This document shows, piece after piece, positions 55,216 to 64,000 of a DNA stretch of 64,000 nt. Below the pieces are notes generated by a model. The model made no database searches, had not been told where the DNA came from, and saw only the letters and a program-made list of their open reading frames with translations. Origin of the DNA: a beta proteobacterium AAP65 (GTDB lineage: Bacteria > Pseudomonadota > Gammaproteobacteria > Burkholderiales > Burkholderiaceae_C); NCBI GenBank assembly GCA_001295865.1, contig LJHW01000002.1:372001-436000 (forward strand), read 5' to 3'. The stretch's first letter is position 1, and each line of letters opens with the position of its first letter. A program made the position numbers and the translations under genes.

Positions 55216-56616
55216 TCAGTACTGGTAGCGGAGCTTCAGCGACACCATCTTGCGGCTGCTGTCGTAAAGATCCTGGTTCGAACGGTTGCGCGTCCAGACG
55301 GCGTCGCCTCGCACCGACCAGCGCTCGTCCAGTGCGTAGCTGGCCACGAGGTCGGCCGACAGCGCGCTGTCTTTCCGGTCGGTGCCGAAGCCGATGTCGG
55401 TGCCGCCGAAGATCTGCCGGTAGGCGGTCAGCCCCACGCTCAGGCGCATGCCGGGCATCGGTGTCATCGCGCCGAAGACGCGAACCAGCGGCACGTGGCG
55501 GTCGAGGTCGGCGCGCAGGCGCTGGTTGTCTTCGTGTGTCCAGCTCATGCGCAGGCCCACCGAAGGCGCGCCGGGCAGCTGCGGGTAGCCCTGCGTGAAC
55601 ATCACGCCCAGTGTGGTGGCGCGCGCGTCGCGCACACGGTCGGCCTCGGCGTGGCGGAACTCGGCGTACTGCGCAAAGCCCAGCATCGACAGATCGGCCG
55701 CCAGCGAGAGGTTGCTCTCCAGCCCCAGCTGCGTGGTGCTGCGGTAGCGGTTGCCACCCACCTGCAGCGTGCTGCTGCCCAGCGTGAAGCGCCACAAGGC
55801 GCCGGCGCTGAGCTGCGTGAAGCCGGCGTAGACGCCCGCGTTGGTGAGGTTGTAGGCGGTCTCGTCGGCGTTGCCGCGGTGGTCGAGGTCGGCCCCGGCG
55901 AAGACCGACAGCCGGGGCGTCACGCGCGTCTGGTGCTGGCCGCCCAGCGCCACCTGGCCGTAGCTGTCGGCCACCTGGCGCGACGGGCTGCCTTCCAGGC
56001 TGATGGTGCCGAAGACCAGTTGCAGTTCGTCGCGAAAGGTGCCGCCGTTGACGTTGTTGTCGTGGCCCAGGCCCGCCTCGACGTACAGGCGGGCGCTGGC
56101 GCGGCGGTCGGCCGCCTCGCGCGACTGCATGGCCTGCAGGAAGCCGTTGATGTTGGCCCGCACGCCCGCTGGCGGGTTGTAGCGCAGCACGAACTCGAAC
56201 TCGCTGCGCGCCCGGGTGTACTCGCCCAGCAGGAAGTAGCCGCGCGCCAGTTCGAGCCGGGCGCGGTCGTTGGCGGGCACGGCCGAGAGGTGCCGCTCCA
56301 GCGCGAGCAGGCCCTCGGGGATGCGGCCGGTGTTCACCGCCGCCACGCCGAAGAGGAAGTCGAAGTGCACATCACCCAGCAGCTGCGGCTGGCGCTGGGC
56401 GGTGCTGTAGGCCTGTTCGAACTGGCCGGCTTCCACCTGGCGGCGCAGGTCGTCCAGCGGCGCGGCCTGCGCCGTCAGTGGCAAGGCCTGCAGCAGCGGC
56501 AGCAGCGCGGCCAGGCACAGGCGGGCCCAGGCCCGGTGCGCAAGGCGGGGGGGGCGCAAATGTGGGAGCTTCATCGGTGAGGGCCGCGACGGTGCGCGCA
56601 TTGCATTCAAGGGCAT
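55216..56616 (-). CDS. TPR plus outer-membrane beta-barrel protein (Slam/DUF560-like)
   Basis: A 466-residue outer-membrane protein. After a signal peptide (ending near TAQA) come TPR helices at about 55-165 (DFLFGVAAVNTGRIPEGLLA, LELARGYFLLGEYTRARSEF). The rest, from ARLYVEAGLGHDNNVNGGT, is a run of amphipathic strands ending KMVSLKLRYQY with a terminal aromatic. TPR domain, DxNVN-type first strand and ~300-residue barrel together fit surface lipoprotein assembly modulators (Slam, type XI secretion). A plain porin-like TPR protein is the alternative. The ATG at 56616 is chosen for AAGG upstream; ATGs at 56601 and 56574 are possible. It begins 9 bases after the giant surface-protein gene. Confidence 0.7.
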   Translation of the reverse strand: MPLNAMRAPSRPSPMKLPHLRPPRLAHRAWARLCLAALLPLLQALPLTAQAAPLDDLRRQVEAGQFEQAYSTAQRQPQLLGDVHFDFLFGVAAVNTGRIPEGLLALERHLSAVPANDRARLELARGYFLLGEYTRARSEFEFVLRYNPPAGVRANINGFLQAMQSREAADRRASARLYVEAGLGHDNNVNGGTFRDELQLVFGTISLEGSPSRQVADSYGQVALGGQHQTRVTPRLSVFAGADLDHRGNADETAYNLTNAGVYAGFTQLSAGALWRFTLGSSTLQVGGNRYRSTTQLGLESNLSLAADLSMLGFAQYAEFRHAEADRVRDARATTLGVMFTQGYPQLPGAPSVGLRMSWTHEDNQRLRADLDRHVPLVRVFGAMTPMPGMRLSVGLTAYRQIFGGTDIGFGTDRKDSALSADLVASYALDERWSVRGDAVWTRNRSNQDLYDSSRKMVSLKLRYQY

Positions 56617-56625
56617 GGGGGGCCT

Positions 56626-59600
56626 TCAGGGCGCTGGGGGCGTTGCCGGCGGGTTGCGGAAACTGCCGGCACCCGCCAACAGCTGGCGCAGGCGGGGCTC
56701 GAAGCTCAGCAAGGGCAGGCTCTGCAGCGCCGGCACGCTGACGCGCGCCGGGTCGCCGGACAGCAGGGCCTCGATGGCCTGCGCCACCGCCGCGGCGGCT
56801 TCTGGGCTCATCGGCGACGATGCCAGCGCGGGCGCCGGGCTGGCGCCACCCTCGCCGGGCGCAGTCAAGAACGCGGCCAGTTGGGTGAGCGTTTTTTCCG
56901 CGGCAGCCACCGCCACCGGGTCTGCCAGCACGGCCAGGCCTTGCGGCCCATCACCGCCGCCGGCGTTGACGTCGTCCACGCGCGGCGGCGTGGGCAGCAC
57001 CAGCAGCCGGCCGCTGCCGTAGCTCAGCGTGTAGTTGCTGGCGCTGCCGCTGGTGAACTGCGCGTTCGAGGTTTCGAGCGCAAAGAGCGAAACGCCCCGG
57101 GCGCCCACGCTGGCCGGCGGCGCGCTGACGCTGATGCTGCCGATGCTGTCGCCGTTGACGAGGCCGCCCGTGCTGGTGCTGAAGCCGTAGCTGGCGGGGT
57201 TCTGTGCATCTTCGAAACGCACCACGCTGTTGGCGGCCACGGTCAGCGGCCGTGGCTGCACCTGCAGCGTGCCGGGCACGTAGCTCAGCAGGTAGTTGGC
57301 GAGGTTGGCATTGCCGCCGCTGGCGTTGCTGGCGTTGATGGCATAGCTGCCCACGTTGGCGCCCGCATCGGCCCCGGCGCTGCTGAGCGTGACGCTGCCC
57401 AGGCTCTCGCCCTGCACCAGGCCCGAGGCGCTGAAGGCCGAGCCCGGCAGGCCGCGGCTTTCGCCGTAGACCTTCTCCAGGCTGTCGGCCGTCAAAGTGG
57501 CATTGCGGCGCAGGATGTTCGCGCTGGTGCTGAGCGCCGGCGTGGTGAGCAGGTAGTTGCTGGCGTCGGTGTCACCCAGTGTGAGGCCGCTGACGGTGAT
57601 GGCGAGCCCGCTGCCGGCGTTGGCCCCGGCAAAACGGCTGCTCGCTGCAGTGAACGACAGCACATCGCCCGCCAGCGCGTTGCTGGCGAAAACCACCTCC
57701 GCGCCGTCGGTGCCGTCGTAGACCTTGTCCACGCCCGTGGCCGTCACCACCAGGCTGCGCGGGCTGATGTCCACGCTCAGGCCGCTGGCCACCAGGCTGT
57801 AGTTCGCGGCGTCGCTGCCGCCCAGGCCGAAGCCGGCACCGCCCACCGTCACTGCCTTGCCGGTGCCGACGTCTTTGGTGGCCACCGTGCCGCTGACGCC
57901 GCTGCCCAGCAGCTGCACGTTGTCGCCGACGAGCACGCCTTGCACGCTGCCGGCGCTGGTGTCGAGCGCCACCGCGGTGGTGCCGTCGTAGATGCGGCTG
58001 AGCGCCGCCACGCCCAGCAGGGCCAACGGCCGTGGCGCGATGTCGACGGTGAGGCCGGCGGTGCCGGTGATCTCGTAGTTGATGGCATCCACACCGCCCA
58101 GCGTGAGGCCGCTGATCGCCACGGCCTTGCCCGTGCCGGCGGTCTTGTCGACCATGGTGCCGGTGTTGACGCTGCCGCCGGGCAGGTTGAGGCTGATGTC
58201 GTCGCCGGCGATCACGTCGCCCGAGGCGTTGCCCACCACCAGCGTGCCGGTGATGCGCACGTCGCGCGTGCCGTCGTAGACGCGGCTTTCGGCCTGCAGG
58301 CCCGACAGGCCGCTGACGTTCAGCGGCCGGCGCGTCACGCTGGCGGTCGTGGTGGCGCTGTCGGTGGCCAGCACGTAGTTGCTGGCATCGCCGCCCTGCA
58401 GCGTGATGGCGCTGATCTGCACGGCCTTGGCGTCGCCGGCGTTTTTCGCGTCGGCGCCGGTGAACACCGCGGTCTGGGCGCTGGCCACGGCGTCGCCATC
58501 CACCAGGCCGGCCAGCGTCGCGCTGACGGGCGCGCTCGTGCTGCCGTCATAGACGCGGCTGCCGCCGCTGTAGCTGATGTTCAGCGTGCGCGGCGTGATG
58601 TCGGCCGTTGCCGTGCCGCTGGGGTTGGTGAGCAGGTAGTTCTGGGCGTCGGCGCCCGCCAGCACCGCGTTGCTGAAACTCAGGTTCTTGCCCGTGCCGA
58701 CGTTGCGGGCGCCTTCGCCCGTGAACTGGCCGTTCGCGGAAACGGTGAGCACATCACCGGCCAGCACATCGGCTGAGGTGCCCGACACGCCGACGTCGAT
58801 GGTGCCGTCGTAGACGCGGCTCAGGCCCGTCCACACCGCGGTGAGCGGGCGCGGCGTGATGTTGACCGTCACGCCCGTGGCGGCGGCCACGCTGTAGTTG
58901 CCGGCGTCGGCGCCGCTGAGCGTGACCCCGGTCACCGTCACGGGCTTGTTGTTGCCTGCGTTTTTGTCGCCCAGCAGACCGGCTGTCGTGCCCGTGGGCG
59001 GGGCTGCGACGGTGACGTCGTCACCCGCGATGAGATCTGCGGTGTTGGCCCCCAGCGTGCCGCTGCCCAGCACGCTGATGGCCACGGCCGTGGTGCCGTC
59101 GTAGACGCGGTCGGTCGCGGTCACGCCGGTGAAACCGTCGATGCGCAAAGGCCGCGGCGTGACGCTGGCGGTGGTGCCGCCGCTGCTGATGTTGAGGCTG
59201 TAGTTGGCCGCATCGCTGCCGGCCAGCGCGATGTCGCTGATGGCCACCGCTTTGCCGTTGCCGGCGTTCTTCGCGCCGGCGCCGGTGAACACCGCCGTCT
59301 GGGTGAGCCGGGCGTCGTCGCCCGCCACCAGGCGGTCGAGGCTGCCTTCGACCGGCGCGCTGCTGCTACCGTCGTAGACACGCGTGCCGCCGGTGTAGCT
59401 GACCACCAGGGCCCGCGGCGTCACCGTGCCGGTGGCCGTGCCGTTGGGGTTGAGCAGGCTGTAGTTGCCGGCATCGGCGCCGCTGAAAGTGACGCTGAGC
59501 ACCTCGGCCACTTTGCCGCTGCCTGCGTTGCGTGCGCCCGTGCCGGTGTAGGCGCCGGTGCCGGTGATGCTGAGCACGTCGCCGGCCACGATGTCGGCCG

Positions 59601-62600
59601 AAGTGCCGGTGAGGGCAGCGGCCGTGCTGCCGTCGTATTCGCGTGTGGTGGCCGTGTACACGGCCGTCAGCAGGCGGGGCGAGATGTTGACCGTCACGCC
59701 GCTGGTGGCGGTGATGCTGTAGTTCGCGGCATCGGCGCCGCCGAGGTTCAGGCCGGCCACGGCCACGGGCTTGTTGCTGCCCACGTTTTTGTCGGCCACC
59801 GTGCCGGTGGTGTTGCCGGTGGGCGGTGCGGTGACGGTGACCACGTCGCCGGCCACCACGTCTTGCGGGTTGGGGGCGATGGGGCCGCTGGCGCTCACCA
59901 CCACGGCCACGGTGGTGCTGCCGTCGTAGACGCGGTCGGTGGCGGCCACGCCGGTGAGGCCGTCGATGCGCAAGGGCTTGGGCGTGATGCTGCCGGTGGC
60001 GGTGGCCGAGGTGGCGGTGAGGCTGTAGTTGGCCGCGTCGCCGCCCTGCAGCGTGATGCCGCTGATGGCGATGGGCTTGTCGGCACCCACGTTCTTGCTG
60101 CCCGTGAACACCGCCGTCTGGCTGAGCTGCACGGCGTCGCCGGTGATGAAACCGCTGCCCGTGGCTTGCACCAGGGCGGAGGTGGTGCCGTCGTAAACCT
60201 TGGCCAGGCCGGTGTAGCCCGGGGTCACGGGCCTGGGTGTGATGCTGGCAGTGGTGCTGCCTGTGGTGTTGATCAGGGCGTAGTTGACCGCATCGGCGCC
60301 GCTGAGTGTGCCGTTGAGCACGCTCACCGCCTTGTTCGTGCCGGCGTTGCGCGCGCCGTCGCCTGTGAACACGCCGGTGCCACCGATGAGCACCACGTCG
60401 CCACCGATGATGTCTGCCGACGTGCCCGTGGCCGTGGCTGCCGTGCTCCCGTCGTAGACGCGGTTCACGCCCGTGTAGACCGCGGTGAGGACCTTCTTCG
60501 CGATGTCCACCGTGATGCCCGTGGTGGCCGTCACGACGTAGTTGCCGGCATCGGCGCCGCTGAGCGTGAGGCCGTCCACGGCCACGGCCTTGCCGGTGCC
60601 GGCCAACTTGTTGGCCATGCTCCCGGTGGTGATGCCGCCTTCGGGCAGGTTGATGCCGACGGTGTCGCCCGCCACGATGTCGGCGCTGCTGGGGGCGATG
60701 CTGCCGCTGCCGGACACCACCACCGCCACCGTGGTGGTGCCGTCGTAGACCCGCGGCGTGGCCGTTGCGCCCGTGATGCCGTCGATGCTGATGGGTTTGG
60801 GCGTGATCCCGCCCGTGGCCGTGGCGCTGGCGTTGACCAGCGCGTAGTTGGTGGCGTCGGCGCCGGTGAGGGCGATGTTGCTGATGGCGATGCCCTTGCC
60901 ACTGCCGACGTTCTTGGCTCCTGCGCCGGTGAAAACGGCGGTTTGCGTGAAGCCGATCTGGTCGCCCGCCAGGACGTTGGCGTCGCTGGCCGTCACCGGC
61001 GCGGTGACACCGCCGTCATAGACGCGCGTGCCGCCGCTGTAGACGGCGGTCAGCGGCCGCGGGGTGATGCTGGCGGTGGTGCTGCCGGTGGGGTTGAGCA
61101 GGCTGTAGTTGTTGCGCTCGGCCCCGCTGAGGAAACCGCCCGTCACGGCCACGGCCTTGCCGGTGCCGACGTTCTTGCCCTCGCTGAAGCTGCCGCTGGC
61201 CACGATGCTCAGCGCACCGCTGTCCACCGAGAGGATGCCGGTGGAGGTGCCGACGATGGTGGCGCCGGTGCTGCCGTCGTAGACGCGGTCGAGCGCGCCG
61301 TAGCTGGCCGTCAGCGGCCGCGGCGTGATGTTGACCGTGAGGCCTTCGCCCCCCACCACGTAGTTGGCGGCCGAGGCGCCCGTGAGCGTGAGACCGGTGA
61401 TGGACACCGGCTTGTTGGTGCCTGCGTCCTTGGTGGCCATGGTGCCGGTGGTGATGCCGCCGGCGGGCAGCACGACGCTGACCGTGTCGCCGGCCAGCAC
61501 ACCGCTGGGCAGCACCGTGGCCCCCGCGGTGCTGAGCTGCACGGTCACGGTGCCGTCGTAGACGCGGCTGGTGGCCAGCACGCCCGTCACGCCAATCAGG
61601 CGCGGCGTGATGCTGGCCGTGGTGGTGGCGGTGCTGTTGAGCACGCTGTAGTTGGCCGCCTGGGCACCGGTGAGCGTGATGCCGCTCACGTTGACCACCT
61701 TGCCCGTGCCCACAGCGCCATCGCCCGCAAACGTGGCCGCCTGCGCGAAGCCCACCTGATCGCCGGCCACCAGGCCCGCCGAGCTGCCGGTGACGTTGGC
61801 GCTGGTGTCGGCCAGGCCGTTGTAGGCGCGCGCCAGGCCCGTGTAGCCGACCGTGATGCCCTTGGGCGTGATGCTGCCCGTGGTGCTGGCCGTGGTGTTC
61901 AGCAGGCTGTAGTTGGCAGCGTCTGCGCCCCCGAGCACGATGCTGGTGACAGCGATGGGCTTGTTCGTGCCGACGTTGCGTGCGTCAAGGCCGGTGTAGA
62001 TGGCGTTCTGCGTGTAGCTCAGGGCGTCGCCGGCTACGGCATCTGGCGAAGACGCGCTCACGGCCGCGCTGACGCCACCGTTGTACTCGCGGCTGACGCC
62101 GGTGTAGACGGCCGTCAGAGGACGCGGCGTGATGTTGACGGTGACACCTTCGCTGCCGTCGATGCTGTAGTTGCCGGCATCGGCGCCGCTGAGCGTCAGA
62201 CCGCTCACCGTCACCGGTTTGCCTGCCCCCACACCCTTGCTGGCGATGCTGCCGTTCGCGAGGCCGCCAGTGGGCGCCACCACCGTCACGGCATCCCCGC
62301 CCACCACGCCAGTGGCACCCAGCGTTCCGACGCTCAAGGTCACGCTGGTGCTGCCGTCGTAGTTGCGGTCGGCGGCCGTCACGCCGGCCAAGGCCAGCGG
62401 CTTGGGCGTGATGGCGGCCGTGGTGCTTGCGCTGGTCGTGCTCAGCGTGTAGTTGCCCGCAGCGGCGCCCGTGAAGGCGATGTCGGTGATGCTGACGTTT
62501 TTGCCGGTGCCGGCATCCTTGGTGTCGAAGGTGGCCGTGCGCGTGAGGCTGATGGCGTCGCCGATGAAGATGCCCGAGGCCGAGGTGTTGAGGCTGACGG

Positions 62601-64000
62601 TGGCAGCCGTGCTGCCGTCGTAGACCTTGTTGACGCCGCTGAACACGGGCGTGATGCCCTTGGGAGCGATGCTGCCCGTCAAGGTGGCCTGTGCGTTGAG
62701 CAAGGTGTAGTTCGCGGCATCGGCGCCATACAAGCTGTTGGTGGTGACGACCACCGTCTTGCCCGTGCCGGCGTCTTTCGACTGCGTGTAGCTCGTGGGT
62801 GTGGAACCGGGGGTCACGAAGTAGCCGTAGCCGCAGGTCGTGCAGTAGGTCTGGTCGGCAAAGAATCGCACCACATCGCCGGGCACGATGTCGGCCGAAC
62901 TCACGCTGAGTGCCGCAAAGGCATTGCCGTCGTAGACCTTGTCGACGGCCACGTAGCTGGCGGTCAGCGCCTTGCGGGTGATGTCGACCGTGACACCTGC
63001 GCTGCCGCTGAGCGTGTAGTTCGTGGCGTCGGTGCCGCCCAGGCTGAAGCCAGGCACGGTCACGGCCTTGCCGGTGCCCACGTTCTTGTTGGCCATGGTG
63101 CCCACGACCGTGCCCGAACCGGGCACGGTCACCGTCACGTTGTCGCCAGGCACGAGTTGGGTCGTGTCGACCGCCGCACCGGAGACGTTGACGCTCACGT
63201 TGACGGTGCCGTCGTAGGCGCGGCTGGTGGCGCTCACGCCAGTCACGGCCAGGGGGCGCGGCGTGATGCGGCCTGAGGTGGTGGCACTGGTGTTGTCAAG
63301 CACGTAGTTGCCGGCGTCGGTGCCGCTGAGGCTGGCGTTGCTGGCGGTGATGGTCTTGGTCGTGACACTGGTGCCGCTGTAGGCCACGTTCTTGTCGGTA
63401 TAGCGCGGTGCGTCGTAGCTCAGCACGAGGTTGTCGATGCCGTAGCCCGTGGTGCCCGCCAGCAGGTAGTTGCCAATGCTGGAAGCGTAGGCATAGGGCG
63501 TGACGCCCGTCGCCGCGTCGGTGCCGTCGTAGACCTTGTCGTTGCTGGTGCCGAAGTAGTCGGCGTAGAAGAACACCGTGGCGCGGGCGATGTCCACGGT
63601 GGCCGTGGCATCGGCGAGCACGTAGTTGCCAGCGTCCACACCCCGCAGTTGCAGGCTGCTGCCAGGCACCAACACGCTCTTGCCTGTGCCGGCATGGCGG
63701 TCGGCCATGTTGGCGCTGACCGTGGTGCTGCGAAGTTGCAGCACGTCACCGCTGACCACACCACTCAGTTCGCCGGTGGCGGTCTGCACGTTGACGGCCG
63801 TGCCCTGGTTGTACTGGCGGTTGTTGCCGCGCAGGCCATTGACGGTGAGGCTGCGCGGCGTGATGTCCACCGTGACATCGTTCAGGCCGGCGATCACGTA
63901 GTTGCCGGCGTCGGCGCCGGTGAGCGTTGCACCCAGCACCGCCACAGGCTTGGCCGTGCCGACGTGTTTGTCGGCCAAGGTGCCGTTGCTGACGCCGCTG
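56626..64000 (-). CDS. giant YDG/MBG-repeat surface adhesin (partial, 5' end beyond right edge)
   Basis: An open frame of more than 2,450 codons that is still open at the window edge; the true start lies outside. It consists of 23 tandem YDG-type units of about 80-95 residues, most with R/K-VYDG near the start and LSGADAGNY-like text near the end. Two MBG_2-type units follow (TADSLEKVYGES; VVRFEDAQNPASYGF), then a ~120-residue Ala/Pro-rich tail ending FRNPPATPPAP. No outer-membrane anchor or sorting signal is seen at the C-terminus. Such repeats occur in filamentous-haemagglutinin-like adhesins, so an N-terminal TPS secretion domain is expected off-window. It heads an operon with the barrel and FecR-CsgG genes. 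Confidence 0.85.
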   Translation of the reverse strand, partial: SGVSNGTLADKHVGTAKPVAVLGATLTGADAGNYVIAGLNDVTVDITPRSLTVNGLRGNNRQYNQGTAVNVQTATGELSGVVSGDVLQLRSTTVSANMADRHAGTGKSVLVPGSSLQLRGVDAGNYVLADATATVDIARATVFFYADYFGTSNDKVYDGTDAATGVTPYAYASSIGNYLLAGTTGYGIDNLVLSYDAPRYTDKNVAYSGTSVTTKTITASNASLSGTDAGNYVLDNTSATTSGRITPRPLAVTGVSATSRAYDGTVNVSVNVSGAAVDTTQLVPGDNVTVTVPGSGTVVGTMANKNVGTGKAVTVPGFSLGGTDATNYTLSGSAGVTVDITRKALTASYVAVDKVYDGNAFAALSVSSADIVPGDVVRFFADQTYCTTCGYGYFVTPGSTPTSYTQSKDAGTGKTVVVTTNSLYGADAANYTLLNAQATLTGSIAPKGITPVFSGVNKVYDGSTAATVSLNTSASGIFIGDAISLTRTATFDTKDAGTGKNVSITDIAFTGAAAGNYTLSTTSASTTAAITPKPLALAGVTAADRNYDGSTSVTLSVGTLGATGVVGGDAVTVVAPTGGLANGSIASKGVGAGKPVTVSGLTLSGADAGNYSIDGSEGVTVNITPRPLTAVYTGVSREYNGGVSAAVSASSPDAVAGDALSYTQNAIYTGLDARNVGTNKPIAVTSIVLGGADAANYSLLNTTASTTGSITPKGITVGYTGLARAYNGLADTSANVTGSSAGLVAGDQVGFAQAATFAGDGAVGTGKVVNVSGITLTGAQAANYSVLNSTATTTASITPRLIGVTGVLATSRVYDGTVTVQLSTAGATVLPSGVLAGDTVSVVLPAGGITTGTMATKDAGTNKPVSITGLTLTGASAANYVVGGEGLTVNITPRPLTASYGALDRVYDGSTGATIVGTSTGILSVDSGALSIVASGSFSEGKNVGTGKAVAVTGGFLSGAERNNYSLLNPTGSTTASITPRPLTAVYSGGTRVYDGGVTAPVTASDANVLAGDQIGFTQTAVFTGAGAKNVGSGKGIAISNIALTGADATNYALVNASATATGGITPKPISIDGITGATATPRVYDGTTTVAVVVSGSGSIAPSSADIVAGDTVGINLPEGGITTGSMANKLAGTGKAVAVDGLTLSGADAGNYVVTATTGITVDIAKKVLTAVYTGVNRVYDGSTAATATGTSADIIGGDVVLIGGTGVFTGDGARNAGTNKAVSVLNGTLSGADAVNYALINTTGSTTASITPRPVTPGYTGLAKVYDGTTSALVQATGSGFITGDAVQLSQTAVFTGSKNVGADKPIAISGITLQGGDAANYSLTATSATATGSITPKPLRIDGLTGVAATDRVYDGSTTVAVVVSASGPIAPNPQDVVAGDVVTVTAPPTGNTTGTVADKNVGSNKPVAVAGLNLGGADAANYSITATSGVTVNISPRLLTAVYTATTREYDGSTAAALTGTSADIVAGDVLSITGTGAYTGTGARNAGSGKVAEVLSVTFSGADAGNYSLLNPNGTATGTVTPRALVVSYTGGTRVYDGSSSAPVEGSLDRLVAGDDARLTQTAVFTGAGAKNAGNGKAVAISDIALAGSDAANYSLNISSGGTTASVTPRPLRIDGFTGVTATDRVYDGTTAVAISVLGSGTLGANTADLIAGDDVTVAAPPTGTTAGLLGDKNAGNNKPVTVTGVTLSGADAGNYSVAAATGVTVNITPRPLTAVWTGLSRVYDGTIDVGVSGTSADVLAGDVLTVSANGQFTGEGARNVGTGKNLSFSNAVLAGADAQNYLLTNPSGTATADITPRTLNISYSGGSRVYDGSTSAPVSATLAGLVDGDAVASAQTAVFTGADAKNAGDAKAVQISAITLQGGDASNYVLATDSATTTASVTRRPLNVSGLSGLQAESRVYDGTRDVRITGTLVVGNASGDVIAGDDISLNLPGGSVNTGTMVDKTAGTGKAVAISGLTLGGVDAINYEITGTAGLTVDIAPRPLALLGVAALSRIYDGTTAVALDTSAGSVQGVLVGDNVQLLGSGVSGTVATKDVGTGKAVTVGGAGFGLGGSDAANYSLVASGLSVDISPRSLVVTATGVDKVYDGTDGAEVVFASNALAGDVLSFTAASSRFAGANAGSGLAITVSGLTLGDTDASNYLLTTPALSTSANILRRNATLTADSLEKVYGESRGLPGSAFSASGLVQGESLGSVTLSSAGADAGANVGSYAINASNASGGNANLANYLLSYVPGTLQVQPRPLTVAANSVVRFEDAQNPASYGFSTSTGGLVNGDSIGSISVSAPPASVGARGVSLFALETSNAQFTSGSASNYTLSYGSGRLLVLPTPPRVDDVNAGGGDGPQGLAVLADPVAVAAAEKTLTQLAAFLTAPGEGGASPAPALASSPMSPEAAAAVAQAIEALLSGDPARVSVPALQSLPLLSFEPRLRQLLAGAGSFRNPPATPPAP
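57490..64000 (-). repeat. tandem YDG-domain coding repeats with a three-unit higher-order period
   Basis: At least 22 units with a Y[DN]G core plus one diverged RQYNQG unit. They follow an A-B-C order. A units begin like LRIDGLTGVAATDRVYDG and end VTVNITPR, B units begin LTAVYTGVxRVYDG, and C units begin like VTPGYTGLAKVYDG; B and C end TASITP. Consecutive A-unit cores lie near 63210, 62355, 61555, 60745, 59925, 59105 and 58270, a period of about 800-860 bases. Similarity between triplets is high enough to endanger assembly. Confidence 0.85.

Noticed and set aside
59863..63276. 1,137-codon plus-strand frame in the repeat region
   Set aside because: It is the complement of the YDG repeats; its regular Gly/Ala/Val/His pattern is imposed by the repeated minus-strand code.
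57490..64000. Regularly spaced near-identical DNA repeats, considered as a CRISPR array
   Set aside because: The period of about 250 bases per unit and the continuous reading frame show coding domain repeats, and no cas genes are near.

Overview
The window is a GC-rich (roughly two-thirds G+C by eye), densely coded bacterial chromosome segment. The gene set points to a betaproteobacterium of the order Burkholderiales, plausibly the Rubrivivax/Leptothrix/Comamonadaceae neighbourhood. The pointers are an RpoD with a long Lys/Ala-rich N-terminus, an H-NS-family protein, a PhaR polyhydroxyalkanoate regulator with a 3-hydroxybutyrate dehydrogenase, a LivG-F-K-H-M transporter and an OmpR/EnvZ pair. 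Species cannot be fixed from the sequence alone. No gene-free stretch exceeds 300 bases, and no CRISPR array, rRNA, insertion sequence or phage genes were seen.

Region by region. 1-10457 (all minus strand): the 3' part of the macromolecular-synthesis operon (dnaG, rpoD), preceded by a membrane GGDEF-EAL protein translationally coupled to dnaG and followed by a nucleotide cyclase with an FHA domain that runs off the left edge. Upstream of these lie an H-NS-like protein, YggX and ArgA. 10574-19394 (plus): a VOC protein, HrpA helicase, a periplasmic iron-binding protein behind a perfect 7-1-7 Fur-type palindrome, an S9 peptidase and a periplasmic protein with a TonB-like C-terminus. 19432-27234: SerB, an ECF42-type module (YciI/DGPF protein, VOC protein, sigma factor with long C-terminal extension), Mfd, IspD and IspF.

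27238-35662: a DUF2778/Tlde1-like L,D-transpeptidase-fold protein coupled to a two-helix membrane protein, EnvZ/OmpR with an inverted pair of TTGTAACAG sites in the divergent promoter region, a SIMPL-domain protein, 3-hydroxybutyrate dehydrogenase, an alpha/beta hydrolase coupled to RelA, tRNA-Val(GAC) with a strong terminator, and a DUF2177 membrane protein. 35883-42307: a PRC-barrel protein, a decayed PHB-depolymerase-like gene, two small stress/translation-type proteins (eRF1-like and DksA/TraR-like), and a five-gene branched-chain-type ABC importer whose LivF has Arg in place of the Walker A lysine. 42466-51392: an RND efflux adaptor and pump, a CysQ-type phosphatase, PhaR, RimO and MetC.

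51443-64000 (minus) is the most unusual part. A giant YDG/MBG-repeat surface protein (at least 2,450 residues, 5' end outside the window) is followed within 9 bases by a TPR plus outer-membrane beta-barrel protein resembling Slam/DUF560 translocators. Next come a periplasmic FecR-CsgG-like protein and, overlapping it by ATGA, a secreted protein whose C-terminus resembles the TbpB-type barrel carried by Slam-dependent cargo. A response-regulator diguanylate cyclase lies just downstream. I read this as a surface-adhesin biogenesis locus, possibly combining a large adhesin with a type XI-like secretion pair. The grouping is seen directly; the mechanism is inference.
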